This document shows positions 48,498 through 57,026 of a stretch of 64,000 bases of DNA, piece by piece. The DNA is taken from assembly GCF_019966495.1 (NCBI RefSeq), contig NZ_JAIMIA010000011.1:19636-83635 (forward strand), written 5' to 3'. Every line of letters begins with the position of its first letter. Positions within the stretch are counted from its first letter, which is position 1. A model generated the notes under the pieces. It was not told where the DNA came from. It saw only the letters and a program-made list of their open reading frames with translations, and did no database searches. A program made the translations under genes and the position numbers. The stretch comes from Tateyamaria pelophila (lineage in GTDB: Bacteria; Pseudomonadota; Alphaproteobacteria; Rhodobacterales; Rhodobacteraceae).

Positions 48498-49288
48498 CCC
48501 TGCGCCGTGACTGGGCCGATTTCCGGGCCCCCGAGTACCAAGACATCGACCCGATGCGCACCATCGCGATCCTGCCGACCGCAGCGATTGAACAGCACGG
48601 CCCCCACTTGCCGGTGGGCACAGACACCATCATCAACGAAGGACTGCTCGCGCAGTTGAAGGCGCAAGCGCCGGGCGATCTGGATTTTCGTGTGTTGCCC
48701 GTGCAGGCGGTTGGCAAATCCAACGAACACCTTTGGGCGGCAGGGACCGTGACGATGACGGCAGAAACGGCGCTCAAGCTCTGGGTCGAGATCGGGTTGT
48801 CCGTCGCGCGTGCCGGTGTCCGCAAGATGCTGATCCTGAACAGTCATGGGGGCAACACGGATCTGATCTCCATCGTGGCGCGTGAACTGCGGGTCCGTGC
48901 GGGGATGTATGTGGTGCGCGCCGGTTGGGGGGCTTTTGGCCCGCCTGAGGGTTTGTTCGGTCCACAGGAAATGACCTATGGCATTCATGGCGGCGATGTC
49001 GAAACCTCGCTGGTGCTGCATTTTCGCCCCGAAACGGTGGATATGTCGCTGGCGCAGGATTTCCGATCCAGCGCGGAGGTCAGCCCGATCTCGCCGATTG
49101 GTGCGGTGGCCTATGGCTGGATCGCGTCGGATGTGAACCCGCATGGGGTCGTAGGCGAGGCGCACCTGGCCACGGCGGAAAAGGGCCGGACGGCGGCGGA
49201 CAAGATGGTCGCGGATGTCACGGACCTGCTCAAGACCATCCGGGATGTGCCACTGGACGGGTTTGAACCGACGGTCACCCCATTCTGA
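48494..49288 (+). CDS. Creatininase family amidohydrolase
   Basis: 264 residues from the ATG at 48494, which overlaps the previous stop. Metal-site motifs are AAIEQHGPHLPVGTDT (about residues 31-46), NSHGGNTDL near 115 and GDVETSLVLHF near 172. Relatives open creatinine, hydrolyse formamides (ArfB) or act in mycofactocin maturation. In this operon it probably cuts an amide or lactam formed after the deaminase and oxidase steps. That is inference. It is the last gene. Confidence 0.84.
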   Translation: MTLRRDWADFRAPEYQDIDPMRTIAILPTAAIEQHGPHLPVGTDTIINEGLLAQLKAQAPGDLDFRVLPVQAVGKSNEHLWAAGTVTMTAETALKLWVEIGLSVARAGVRKMLILNSHGGNTDLISIVARELRVRAGMYVVRAGWGAFGPPEGLFGPQEMTYGIHGGDVETSLVLHFRPETVDMSLAQDFRSSAEVSPISPIGAVAYGWIASDVNPHGVVGEAHLATAEKGRTAADKMVADVTDLLKTIRDVPLDGFEPTVTPF

Positions 49289-49336
49289 CCGGACCCGCGT
49301 GGCGTTTTGCCGGGCTCTTTGAGTTTATTTGGCAAG

Positions 49337-49370
49337 ATGAAGGGGATCACGCAGCGCCCCCCCCCTTCAT
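49337..49370. terminator. Convergent hairpin between creatininase and dctM
   Basis: ATGAAGGGG (49337-49345) pairs exactly with CCCCTTCAT (49362-49370), with a 16-base loop that includes a run of C. It sits between two converging operons and can serve both strands. The stretch upstream (TTTGAGTTTATTTGGCAAGATGAAG) looks like a motif that recurs in Roseobacter intergenic DNA. Confidence 0.6.
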
Positions 49371-49379
49371 TTGGGTGCG

Positions 49380-50780
49380 TCAGGACGCCAGCGATGGAAG
49401 CCACAGCACGATGCTCGGAAAGGCGACCAGCAATGCGATGGTGATACCGTCCGCGATGAAGAAGGGTGTGACGCCCTTGAACACATCCTGCACCGTCAAA
49501 TCATCGCGCACGCCCGCCACCACGAAGCAGTTGAGGCCGATGGGCGGTGTGATCAGGCAGAATTCGGCCATTTTGACCACCAGTATCCCGAACCAGATGG
49601 CGCACATTGGCCCTGACATCCCGAAGGTGCTGTCAGCGGCGCTGACCATTTCGCCCCCGTTCAGCGCCATGACAGCCGGATAGACCACCGGCAGCGTGAG
49701 CAGCAGCATACCGATCGCGTCCATGAACATGCCCAGCACTGCGTAGGCCAGCAGGATACACACCAGAATCAGCATCGGCGACACGGTCAACGATGTAATC
49801 CAGTCCGAAAACGCACCCGGCAGGTCGGCAAAGCCCAGGAACCGCACGTAGATCAGCACACCCCAGATGATGGTAAAGATCATTACCGTCAGTTTGGCGG
49901 TTTCGATCAATGCGTCCTTGAGTTCCTTGAGCCGCATACCGCGATAGAGGGCCATCAGAAAGACGATGAACGCGCCCACGGCGCCGCCTTCGGTCGGTGT
50001 ACCCCAGGCGTCGCCAAACGGGTTGTAGACAAAGAAAATGATGATCACGACCACGGCCACGATGGGCAGTGCGGGCGGCAGAGAAGAAAAGCGCTCTTTC
50101 CAGGTGAAGCCGCTCACCGGGGGGCCAACATTTTTCCAGATCAGGGCGATTCCGATGATCATGGTCGCATAGACGATGGCCGAGAACGCACCGGGGATGA
50201 AGCCCGCAAGCAACAGCTTGCCCACGTCCTGTTCGACGATGATCGCATAGATCACGAGGATCGCCGAGGGCGGGATCAGCGAGGCAAGTGTACCGCCTGC
50301 CGCCACAACGCCTGCCGCGAACTGCTTATTATAGCCGATCTTGAGCATTTCGGGGATGGCGATACGGGCAAAGACCGCCGCCGTGGCCACAGATGCGCCG
50401 GACACGGCGGCAAAGCCTGCGGTGGCGAAGACGGTCGAGACGGCCAGCCCTCCCGGCACCCAGGCGATCCAGCGTTTCGCCGCCTCGAACAGGGCGGTGG
50501 TCAGCTTGGCGTAGTAGGCTAGGTATCCGATCAGGATAAAGGTGGGGATCAGCGACAGCGCCTGAGAGGACACTTTGGAGTGGGGCACCTGGCCCGCGAT
50601 CTTGACGCTGATTTCCAGCGCCTTGCCAAAGCGGGCCGGGTCATAGTCGAACCCGTTCCAGCGGAGCCAGATCAGACCGACAAAGCCCGCCATGCCGGCG
50701 GCAAAGGCAACGCGCATGCCGAGGAAAACAAGCGCCAGCATACCGCCGGTGACCCACAGGCCAATCGTAATCGGATCCAT
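49380..50780 (-). CDS. dctM: TRAP transporter large permease (DctM)
   Basis: 466 residues with about 12 helices; the DctM family signature is seen in PTEGGAVGAF and in GMFMDAIGMLLLTLPVVYPAV. It uses a sodium gradient to bring in an organic acid or similar solute. It is the last gene of dctP-dctQ-dctM and starts 3 bp after dctQ. It converges on the creatininase gene. Confidence 0.92.
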   Translation of the reverse strand: MDPITIGLWVTGGMLALVFLGMRVAFAAGMAGFVGLIWLRWNGFDYDPARFGKALEISVKIAGQVPHSKVSSQALSLIPTFILIGYLAYYAKLTTALFEAAKRWIAWVPGGLAVSTVFATAGFAAVSGASVATAAVFARIAIPEMLKIGYNKQFAAGVVAAGGTLASLIPPSAILVIYAIIVEQDVGKLLLAGFIPGAFSAIVYATMIIGIALIWKNVGPPVSGFTWKERFSSLPPALPIVAVVVIIIFFVYNPFGDAWGTPTEGGAVGAFIVFLMALYRGMRLKELKDALIETAKLTVMIFTIIWGVLIYVRFLGFADLPGAFSDWITSLTVSPMLILVCILLAYAVLGMFMDAIGMLLLTLPVVYPAVMALNGGEMVSAADSTFGMSGPMCAIWFGILVVKMAEFCLITPPIGLNCFVVAGVRDDLTVQDVFKGVTPFFIADGITIALLVAFPSIVLWLPSLAS

Positions 50781-50783
50781 ATG

Positions 50784-51410
50784 TCAGTCCCTTTCCAGCA
50801 TCTTGGCTTCGGCCAGTGCCTGTTCGGCAGCACTCATGACCAGCGGGACGGCCACCGGGTTTTCAAGGTTGTACCAAAAGGCGCGGGCATAGCCGACCGC
50901 CTGCAACACAAGCCGCGCGCACAGCACCGAAAAGGCGACCGGCACAATGAGTTTCGCAGGCCAGATCGGCAGCGAGATGTCGATGGAACTGTCACGGCTG
51001 CACAAGGGGCGCGCGCAGTCGAAAGAGCGGTCGAAATGCGCCCAGGAGCCCCAGACAAGGGCAATCATCAGCACCAGGATCAGCAGAACCGACACAAATT
51101 CAAAAAACCAAAGCGTCCGACCCTTCATCGCGCCGATGATGATGTCCATGCGCACGTGCCCACCATTACGCTGAACATATGAAACACCCATGATCGCAAT
51201 GAGCGGCATCAGCATCTCGATCAGATCGACATAGCCCAACAGAGGTTTTTCGAAAAACTCGCGTCCTGTGACAGAATAGGCCGCAAGGAACATGAGGGAA
51301 AAGGCCGCCAGTCCGCTGAGCAGAGCCATGAAGGTCTCGACCGGCAACAGGGCTCTGTCCAATCGGCTGAGAATACTGGAATCTTCCAGGATTGAGGCTG
51401 TACCCGCCAT
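50784..51410 (-). CDS. dctQ: TRAP transporter small permease (DctQ)
   Basis: 208 residues, four helices, with the MRMDIIIG segment replaced by HVRMDIIIGAMKGR typical of DctQ. It has a longer periplasmic loop (about residues 115-150) containing two cysteines, which is unusual for the family. It lies after an 87-bp gap that holds a strong hairpin, and just before dctM. Confidence 0.85.
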   Translation of the reverse strand: MAGTASILEDSSILSRLDRALLPVETFMALLSGLAAFSLMFLAAYSVTGREFFEKPLLGYVDLIEMLMPLIAIMGVSYVQRNGGHVRMDIIIGAMKGRTLWFFEFVSVLLILVLMIALVWGSWAHFDRSFDCARPLCSRDSSIDISLPIWPAKLIVPVAFSVLCARLVLQAVGYARAFWYNLENPVAVPLVMSAAEQALAEAKMLERD

Positions 51411-51452
51411 ATCCGCTCTCTCCCCTAAGTCATACGCCCAGTGTCAGACGCA

Positions 51453-51478
51453 ATGAGGCGGGGGTAACCCCGCCTCAT
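51453..51478 (-). terminator. Intra-operon hairpin between dctP and dctQ
   Basis: ATGAGGCGGGG (51453-51463) and CCCCGCCTCAT (51468-51478) form a perfect 11-bp stem with a 4-base loop, 20 bp after the dctP stop. No T-tract follows on the minus strand. It fits a partial terminator or RNA 3'-end protector that keeps binding-protein mRNA above permease mRNA. Confidence 0.6.
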
Positions 51479-51497
51479 CTGTTCGCTTGTGGCGGTC

Positions 51498-52514
51498 TTA
51501 GCTGCCGCCTTTGGCGTCCGCCAGCGTTGATTCGACCAGGTCATAGAGTTCCTGACCGGGAATGCCTTGTGCTTCCATGTCTGCAATCCATTGATCGCGG
51601 ATCGGATCGGCGGCAACCGAACGGAATTCGGCAATGACTTCGGGGGCGATGACGACTTTTTCGACCCCTTTTTCCTCCAGAACCTCATCCCAGCGCTTCA
51701 GCAGCTCGCCGTAATTCGCAATATAATAGTCAAGCGCTTCGGGCACCGAGCTGTCCAACGCTTCGCGCTCAGCATCGCTCAGCGCTTCATAGGCATCGAT
51801 ATTCACGACCACGGGACAGTTCACCGTGCCGGGGTTCAGGTTCGCTGTCCACCAGGTTGCCTGGTTGATGGTACCAAAAGACAGGTGGGCGTGCTGGGCA
51901 AAAGCGACCGTGTCGACCACACCTGATTCCATCGCCTGATAGGCTTCGGACGAGGTCACGGAGGTGGGCACACCGCCCACGGCCTTGAACGCATCTCCCA
52001 AACCGCCGGTGGCGCGCACGCGCATGCCGTCGAAGTCCTCAAGCGTGGTCCGCGCTTCGCCGGTGCCGACAAGATTGTATTGCGGCATGGGTGAGGTCAT
52101 CAGCAACTTGGCGTTCCATTGCGCCATCTCTTCGGCGGCGGCAGGGTGCGCATAGACGGCCGAGGACACGGCCACTTCCTGTTCCAGGTTTTCGACACCC
52201 AGGAAGGGCAGTTCGAGAACGGTGATCACGCGGTTCTTGTCCGCGTGGTAGCCTGCGCAGAACTGCGCCATCTCGAATGCACCGATCGAGATGCCGTCGA
52301 GGTTATCGGTGTTTTTCGACAGACCGCCATAGCTGATGTTCATGGTGAATTCGCCGTTGGTCTTTTCGCTGACCAGTTCGGCCAGTTTTTCGACGTGCTC
52401 GGTGAAGGCCCGGCGCTTGCCCCAGACGGATACGTTCCATTCGGTAGCGGCTGCTTCCAGAGCGAAGGTGCAGGTCATAGTGCCCGCGAGGGCACCCAAT
52501 GCGTATTTGTTCAT
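51498..52514 (-). CDS. dctP: TRAP transporter substrate-binding protein (DctP)
   Basis: 338 residues with a signal peptide (cleaved after about residue 23, in EAAATEW). The family arginine that binds a carboxylate is in DGMRVRATGGLGDAF near residue 167, and the ELPFLGVENL and VDTVAFAQHAHLSFG segments follow. The solute is probably a carboxylate, but it cannot be named. It heads the TRAP operon; the adjacent ABC/amidohydrolase operon may use the same or a related compound. Confidence 0.9.
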   Translation of the reverse strand: MNKYALGALAGTMTCTFALEAAATEWNVSVWGKRRAFTEHVEKLAELVSEKTNGEFTMNISYGGLSKNTDNLDGISIGAFEMAQFCAGYHADKNRVITVLELPFLGVENLEQEVAVSSAVYAHPAAAEEMAQWNAKLLMTSPMPQYNLVGTGEARTTLEDFDGMRVRATGGLGDAFKAVGGVPTSVTSSEAYQAMESGVVDTVAFAQHAHLSFGTINQATWWTANLNPGTVNCPVVVNIDAYEALSDAEREALDSSVPEALDYYIANYGELLKRWDEVLEEKGVEKVVIAPEVIAEFRSVAADPIRDQWIADMEAQGIPGQELYDLVESTLADAKGGS

Positions 52515-52872
52515 GATGTTTCTCCCTTGATGCGAGACGTGGTCCGCCCGCTTGCCTGCAAGCTAGCGTGCGATTGTCCAAGTGCCAAGAGGGCGTGATG
52601 TGCTGGCCCATGCGCTCTAATCGGCAGGAGGGTAAGTCCAAGTGTGCAGGTGGGGGCCCTAGGCTGTCAGCCCGTTCTCAGGCCAGTGCACCGAAGCCCG
52701 CAAGTCCGGTTTGCGACTTTGACCGGCAGGAGCCTCCGGCGGGGGTTTTTTGGGAACAGAGAAGCCAGGGACCCCGTCAAAAAGACGGTGTACGGACTGA
52801 GCGGGGGTGTCCGCCCTTGGTCAGGCCTGCTGCAGCCCGGCTCACCCATCAATCATGACGCCGCACGGTTGC
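52515..52872. other. Non-coding region upstream of dctP
   Basis: 358 bp without a gene. It holds the promoter of the TRAP operon (not picked out) and, at 52729-52751, a GC-rich GAGCCTCCGGCGGGGG tract followed by six T, similar to a terminator-like motif that recurs in Roseobacter intergenic DNA. Confidence 0.5.
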
Positions 52873-53950
52873 TCACGGCGTGACAACGATGTTGCCGACA
52901 TGGCGTTTCTCGATAAAAGCCTGTTGCGCCCGGCGCAGATCCACCAGCGGATAGGTTGCTGCCAGCAGCGGACGCACCGCGCCTCGTTCGACATATCCCA
53001 CCAGATCCTTGAAAATATGCTGCGGAATGACGGTCGATCCGGTAAGGCGAGGTCGCGCAAATACAGCGTTCTCATATCCAGATCGACAATCGACCCCGCA
53101 ATCGCACCAGAGCATTTATCGCGCCCGCCGCGCGCCAGCACATCGATGACCGCTTCAAAATACGACCCACCCACGATGTCGGCCACAACGGTTACCGTGT
53201 CTCGGCCCATGGCCGTTTTGAGCGCTGCGCCGAGGGTGTCGGGCGCGCGCCAGCAAGGCGTCTGGCCATCGCCTCGTGTTTGGCCACTGATGCCAGCCCT
53301 ATGACCGTGGCTCCGCGCCGCTTGGCCAACTGGATCAGAGCCGATCCGACACCACCGGATCCGCTCGTCACGAGGACGACGTCGTCAGAGTTCGCTTGCG
53401 CAGAAATCAACATGCCCTTGGCGGTGCTGTGAGAACAGGAGAAGGTCGCCAGCTCCGCATCCGTCAGATCACTGTGCACGACGCCCACGTTGCGCGGTCC
53501 GCTGTCGACTATTGGGCAAAACCGTCGTCCCGCTCGCTGCCGAAATAGCCGGTCTTGAAATAGCCGGTCTTGTCGCGGTTCACCGGATCGTCCCAGTCGC
53601 GGAGCCAGCAATCCACCATCAACCGTTTGCCGATCAGATCGGCGTCAGCATGCGCGCCAGCTGCAACCACCGTGCCGACCGCAACTGCGCCCTGAATGCG
53701 GGAAAATCCGATCGGCACCCCACCCCAACTGGGATCCTCATTGCCCGCGACCGCGTGGCCGTCCGCTGGTGGTCGCATCGGTCACTGCTTTGGACAACCA
53801 GCGGGACCGCGTGTTGACGTCGGTATTGTTCAGCCCGCATGCGCCAACGCGGATCCACACGTCATCTGCTCCGACCCGTGGCACTGCTCAATTGGTGTGA
53901 AAGATCATGGCGTCTATGTCGCCGTGATCGTGCAGGACAAACGCGTTCAT
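52873..53950 (-). pseudogene. Zinc-type/MDR alcohol dehydrogenase, broken by one nonsense codon and several frameshifts
   Basis: Reading the minus strand from the ATG at 53950, the frames can be joined into a full medium-chain dehydrogenase: MNAFVLHDHGDID, then GACGLNNTDVNTRS, GNEDPSWGGVPIGF, VLVTSGSGGVGSALIQLAKR (NAD(P) motif) and a C-terminal KRHVGNIVVTP. Damage: a TGA at 53888-53890; an extra four bases near 53760; a 15-bp tandem duplication at 53542-53571 repeating KTGYF; and frame breaks near 53511, 53260 and 53050. The last frame ends at 52873. An intact gene would encode about 355 residues. It cannot make a working enzyme. Confidence 0.85.
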
Positions 53951-54261
53951 TGTTTCCGGTACTGATGTTTGTCCGGTCATTGGGCGGCTCCGGGATTGCT
54001 TTGACGCGTCACTGCGGAATGTCTGTTTAAACACAGGATTTGTCGAAGATTGTCGCGGATTGCATCGTATTTCACGTCAAACATCTGACGCTTCGGCCCC
54101 GTGCGCTGTGGCGCAGAAAGGGCTGCGAGCAGATATGGGTGCCGCTGTGATGACAAACGCACCCTTACGCGGCGCCTGCATCCGGTGCACAAAGGACGCA
54201 GAAAAGTCGACACGCGGTTTAGATCCGCGCGGCCAGCGCCATGAGAAAGGACAAACCACCC
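53951..54261. other. Non-coding gap between ADH pseudogene and CMD gene
   Basis: 311 bp. Short open frames occur on both strands but show no motif. The end nearest 54262 supplies the ribosome site of the carboxymuconolactone decarboxylase family gene. Nothing else was recognised. Confidence 0.5.
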
Positions 54262-54651
54262 ATGAGCCTCTTTGACGAAGACTTGTTTGAAAAGGGTTTG
54301 ACCCAGCGCAAAGCCACGCTTGGCGCGGACTATGTGCAAAAAAACCTCGACGCTTCGGACGATTTCAACCGGCCGTTCCAGGAAGCGATGACAGCCTGGT
54401 GCTGGGGATTTGGCTGGGGCGACGACGCCATCGACGCCAAGACCCGCAGCCTGATGAACCTCGCGATGATCGGCGCACTTGGCAAGATGCAGGAGTGGGA
54501 ATTGCACTGCAACGGGGCGATCAACAACGGGTGCAGCGTCGAAGAGATTCGCGCCGCCGTGCATATGGTCGCGATCTATTGCGGGGTTCCGCAGGGGTTG
54601 GAGTGTTTCCGGGGCGCGCGCAAGGTCTTGAGTGAACGCGGCATGATTTGA
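54262..54651 (+). CDS. Carboxymuconolactone decarboxylase family protein (PcaC-like)
   Basis: 129 residues. The ATG at 54262 is chosen because AGAAAGGA lies 10 bases upstream; an in-frame ATG at 54241 would bury it. The CMD core is seen in KTRSLMNLAMIGALGKMQEW and in HCNGAINNGCSVEEI, followed by VAIYCGVPQGLE. The family includes 4-carboxymuconolactone decarboxylase and AhpD-like redox proteins; the CxxC of AhpD is absent, so the PcaC type is favoured. No other protocatechuate genes are near. Confidence 0.8.
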   Translation: MSLFDEDLFEKGLTQRKATLGADYVQKNLDASDDFNRPFQEAMTAWCWGFGWGDDAIDAKTRSLMNLAMIGALGKMQEWELHCNGAINNGCSVEEIRAAVHMVAIYCGVPQGLECFRGARKVLSERGMI

Positions 54652-55011
54652 GTCTGGGCGTCAGTCGCGAAGGAAGACAGGTCCACATTTGCCGCGACCA
54701 TCATGGCATTGATCTGGCGCGCGTGACGCTCAGGTGAAAGCAAGTCGTAAGTTGAATGCGTCGATAGTGTAACGCCTTGTCAAATATAACGGAAAACTCA
54801 AAACCGTTTGAAACTTACACGGCGAGGTCCCCTTCACAAAGTCCTCAACAATAAATGCCGCGTCCCCAAGCCCCATATTCCATTCTGTTCGCCTTTGGGT
54901 ATGATCACGCCAAGGGAGGAGGACCCTGGCCAGACACAGGCGCCCCGCGCGGGTGGCTGGTTTGATGGTGATCCTCCGTTCAGTATCGGAACGATCATCG
55001 GAGGAACATCC
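54652..55011. other. Leader region upstream of acs
   Basis: 360 bp. The frame of acs is open back to 54808, but that stretch lacks family sequence. GGAGGA (54918-54923) can pair with TCCTCC (54972-54977), with more pairing inside, so the acs message may carry a folded leader. No clear promoter was found. Confidence 0.4.
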
Positions 55012-56964
55012 ATGTCAGACAGCAAAACCTACCCCCCGTCCACCGACATGGCGCAAAACGCCCATGTGAACGCGGCCAAATATGACGCCATGTACGCGGC
55101 TTCAATCGACGACCCTGATGCGTTCTGGGCGGAGCACGGGAAGCGGCTGGACTGGATCAAGCCCTATACCAAGGTCAAGGACAGCAACTTTGCCTTGGGC
55201 AACGTTTCGATCAACTGGTTCAGCGATGGCACTCTAAACGTTTCGGCCAACTGCATCGACCGGCATCTGGCGGCGCGTGGGGACCAGACCGCCATCATCT
55301 TTGAACCCGATGATATCGGGGAAGCCGCCCGCCACATCACCTACAAGGAACTGCACACACAGACGTGCAAAATGGCAAACGTCCTCAAAAAGCTCGGTGT
55401 CGGCAGGGGCGACCGGGTTGTCATCTATATGCCCATGATCCCGGAAGCCGCGTATGCGATGCTGGCCTGTGCGCGCATCGGCGCGATTCACTCGATTGTT
55501 TTTGCGGGCTTTTCCCCGGATGCCTTGGGCGCACGAGTGAATGGATGTGACGCCAAGGTCGTCATCACCGCCGATGGCGCGCCCCGTGGAGGGCGCATCA
55601 CCAACCTCAAGGACAACGTCAATCAGGCGTTGCTGCACGATACGGACGAGGTGAAATGTCTGATCGTGCGTCGCACGGGCCAGCAGATCGCGTTCCGGAA
55701 TGGTCTTGATTTCTGGCTCCACGAAGAGGCCGAAACAGTCTCTGACGACTGCCAGCCCGAAGAAATGAACGCCGAGGATCCGCTGTTCATCCTGTATACC
55801 TCCGGCTCGACCGGGCAGCCCAAAGGGGTTGTGCATACCACAGGCGGCTACCTGACCTTTGCGGCGATGACCCATGAGATCGTGTTCGATTACAAGGACG
55901 GCGATATCTTCTGGTGCACCGCCGATGTGGGCTGGGTCACCGGGCACAGCTATATCGTCTATGGACCGCTGGCCAATGGCGCGACGACCCTCATGTTCGA
56001 AGGGGTGCCCACCTTTCCCGATGCCAGCCGCTTCTGGCAGGTCTGCGAAGCCCACAAGGTGACGCAGTTCTACACTGCGCCAACTGCGATCCGCGCCCTT
56101 ATGGGACAGGGCGAAGAGTTCGTCACCAAGTGCGATCTGTCCAGCCTGCGCCTGTTGGGCACCGTCGGCGAACCGATCAACCCCGAAGCGTGGAACTGGT
56201 ACAACGAAGTGGTAGGCGGCGGGCGCTGTCCCATTGTCGACACATGGTGGCAGACCGAAACCGGTGGCCACCTGATGACACCCCTGCCCGGCGCCCATGC
56301 GATGAAACCGGGGTCGGCCATGAAACCATTTTTCGGAGTGCAACCTGTTGTGCTGGAACCTGCCAGCGGAGAGATCATCGACGGCAATGGCGTCGAAGGG
56401 GTGCTCTGCATCGCTGACAGTTGGCCGGGCCAGATGCGGACCATCTGGGGCGATCATGAGCGGTTCGAGAAAACCTATTTCAGCGACTATGCAGGCTATT
56501 ACTTTACCGGTGACGGATGTCGTCGCGACGACGATGGCGATTACTGGATCACGGGCCGCGTCGATGACGTGATTAACGTCTCGGGCCACCGGATGGGCAC
56601 CGCCGAAGTGGAAAGTGCGCTTGTGGCTCATGCCAAGGTCGCCGAGGCTGCGGTCGTCGGCTACCCCCATGCGATCAAGGGACAAGGCATCTATTGCTAT
56701 GTCACGCTGATGAGTGGGGAAGAGCCGTCAGAAGAGTTGCGTAAGGAATTGCGCACCTGGGTGCGTCAGGAAATCGGGCCCATTGCCTCGCCTGATCTTG
56801 TGCAATGGGCGCCCGGTTTGCCCAAGACCCGGTCGGGCAAGATCATGCGCCGCATCCTGCGCAAGATTGCCGAGGACGATTTCGGCGCACTTGGCGATAC
56901 CTCGACCCTTGCGGATCCGTCCGTGGTGGATGATCTGATCGAAAATCGCATGAACAAGTCCTGA
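55012..56964 (+). CDS. acs: Acetyl-CoA synthetase
   Basis: 650 residues, the usual length. The ATG at 55012 follows GGAGGAAC and opens [12 protein letters not shown]. The ANL-family A-motif [19 protein letters not shown] is near residue 263, [11 protein letters not shown] near 413, and the acetylation-controlled lysine lies in [12 protein letters not shown] near residue 608. The enzyme makes acetyl-CoA from acetate, ATP and CoA by way of acetyl-AMP. It is a single gene followed by a strong bidirectional terminator. Confidence 0.95.
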   Translation: MSDSKTYPPSTDMAQNAHVNAAKYDAMYAASIDDPDAFWAEHGKRLDWIKPYTKVKDSNFALGNVSINWFSDGTLNVSANCIDRHLAARGDQTAIIFEPDDIGEAARHITYKELHTQTCKMANVLKKLGVGRGDRVVIYMPMIPEAAYAMLACARIGAIHSIVFAGFSPDALGARVNGCDAKVVITADGAPRGGRITNLKDNVNQALLHDTDEVKCLIVRRTGQQIAFRNGLDFWLHEEAETVSDDCQPEEMNAEDPLFILYTSGSTGQPKGVVHTTGGYLTFAAMTHEIVFDYKDGDIFWCTADVGWVTGHSYIVYGPLANGATTLMFEGVPTFPDASRFWQVCEAHKVTQFYTAPTAIRALMGQGEEFVTKCDLSSLRLLGTVGEPINPEAWNWYNEVVGGGRCPIVDTWWQTETGGHLMTPLPGAHAMKPGSAMKPFFGVQPVVLEPASGEIIDGNGVEGVLCIADSWPGQMRTIWGDHERFEKTYFSDYAGYYFTGDGCRRDDDGDYWITGRVDDVINVSGHRMGTAEVESALVAHAKVAEAAVVGYPHAIKGQGIYCYVTLMSGEEPSEELRKELRTWVRQEIGPIASPDLVQWAPGLPKTRSGKIMRRILRKIAEDDFGALGDTSTLADPSVVDDLIENRMNKS

Positions 56965-56971
56965 AAAGCAC

Positions 56972-56999
56972 AAAAGGGGCATGATTCCATGCCCCTTTT
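56972..56999. terminator. Bidirectional terminator between acs and the iron-binding protein gene
   Basis: AAAAGGGGCATG (56972-56983) and its exact complement (56988-56999) form a 12-bp stem with a 4-base loop. The A and T tracts at its base act on both strands. It lies 7 bp after acs and 27 bp from the end of the convergent gene. Confidence 0.85.
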
Positions 57000-57026
57000 G
57001 CATTCACTTACGATCGGTTGCGTGGA

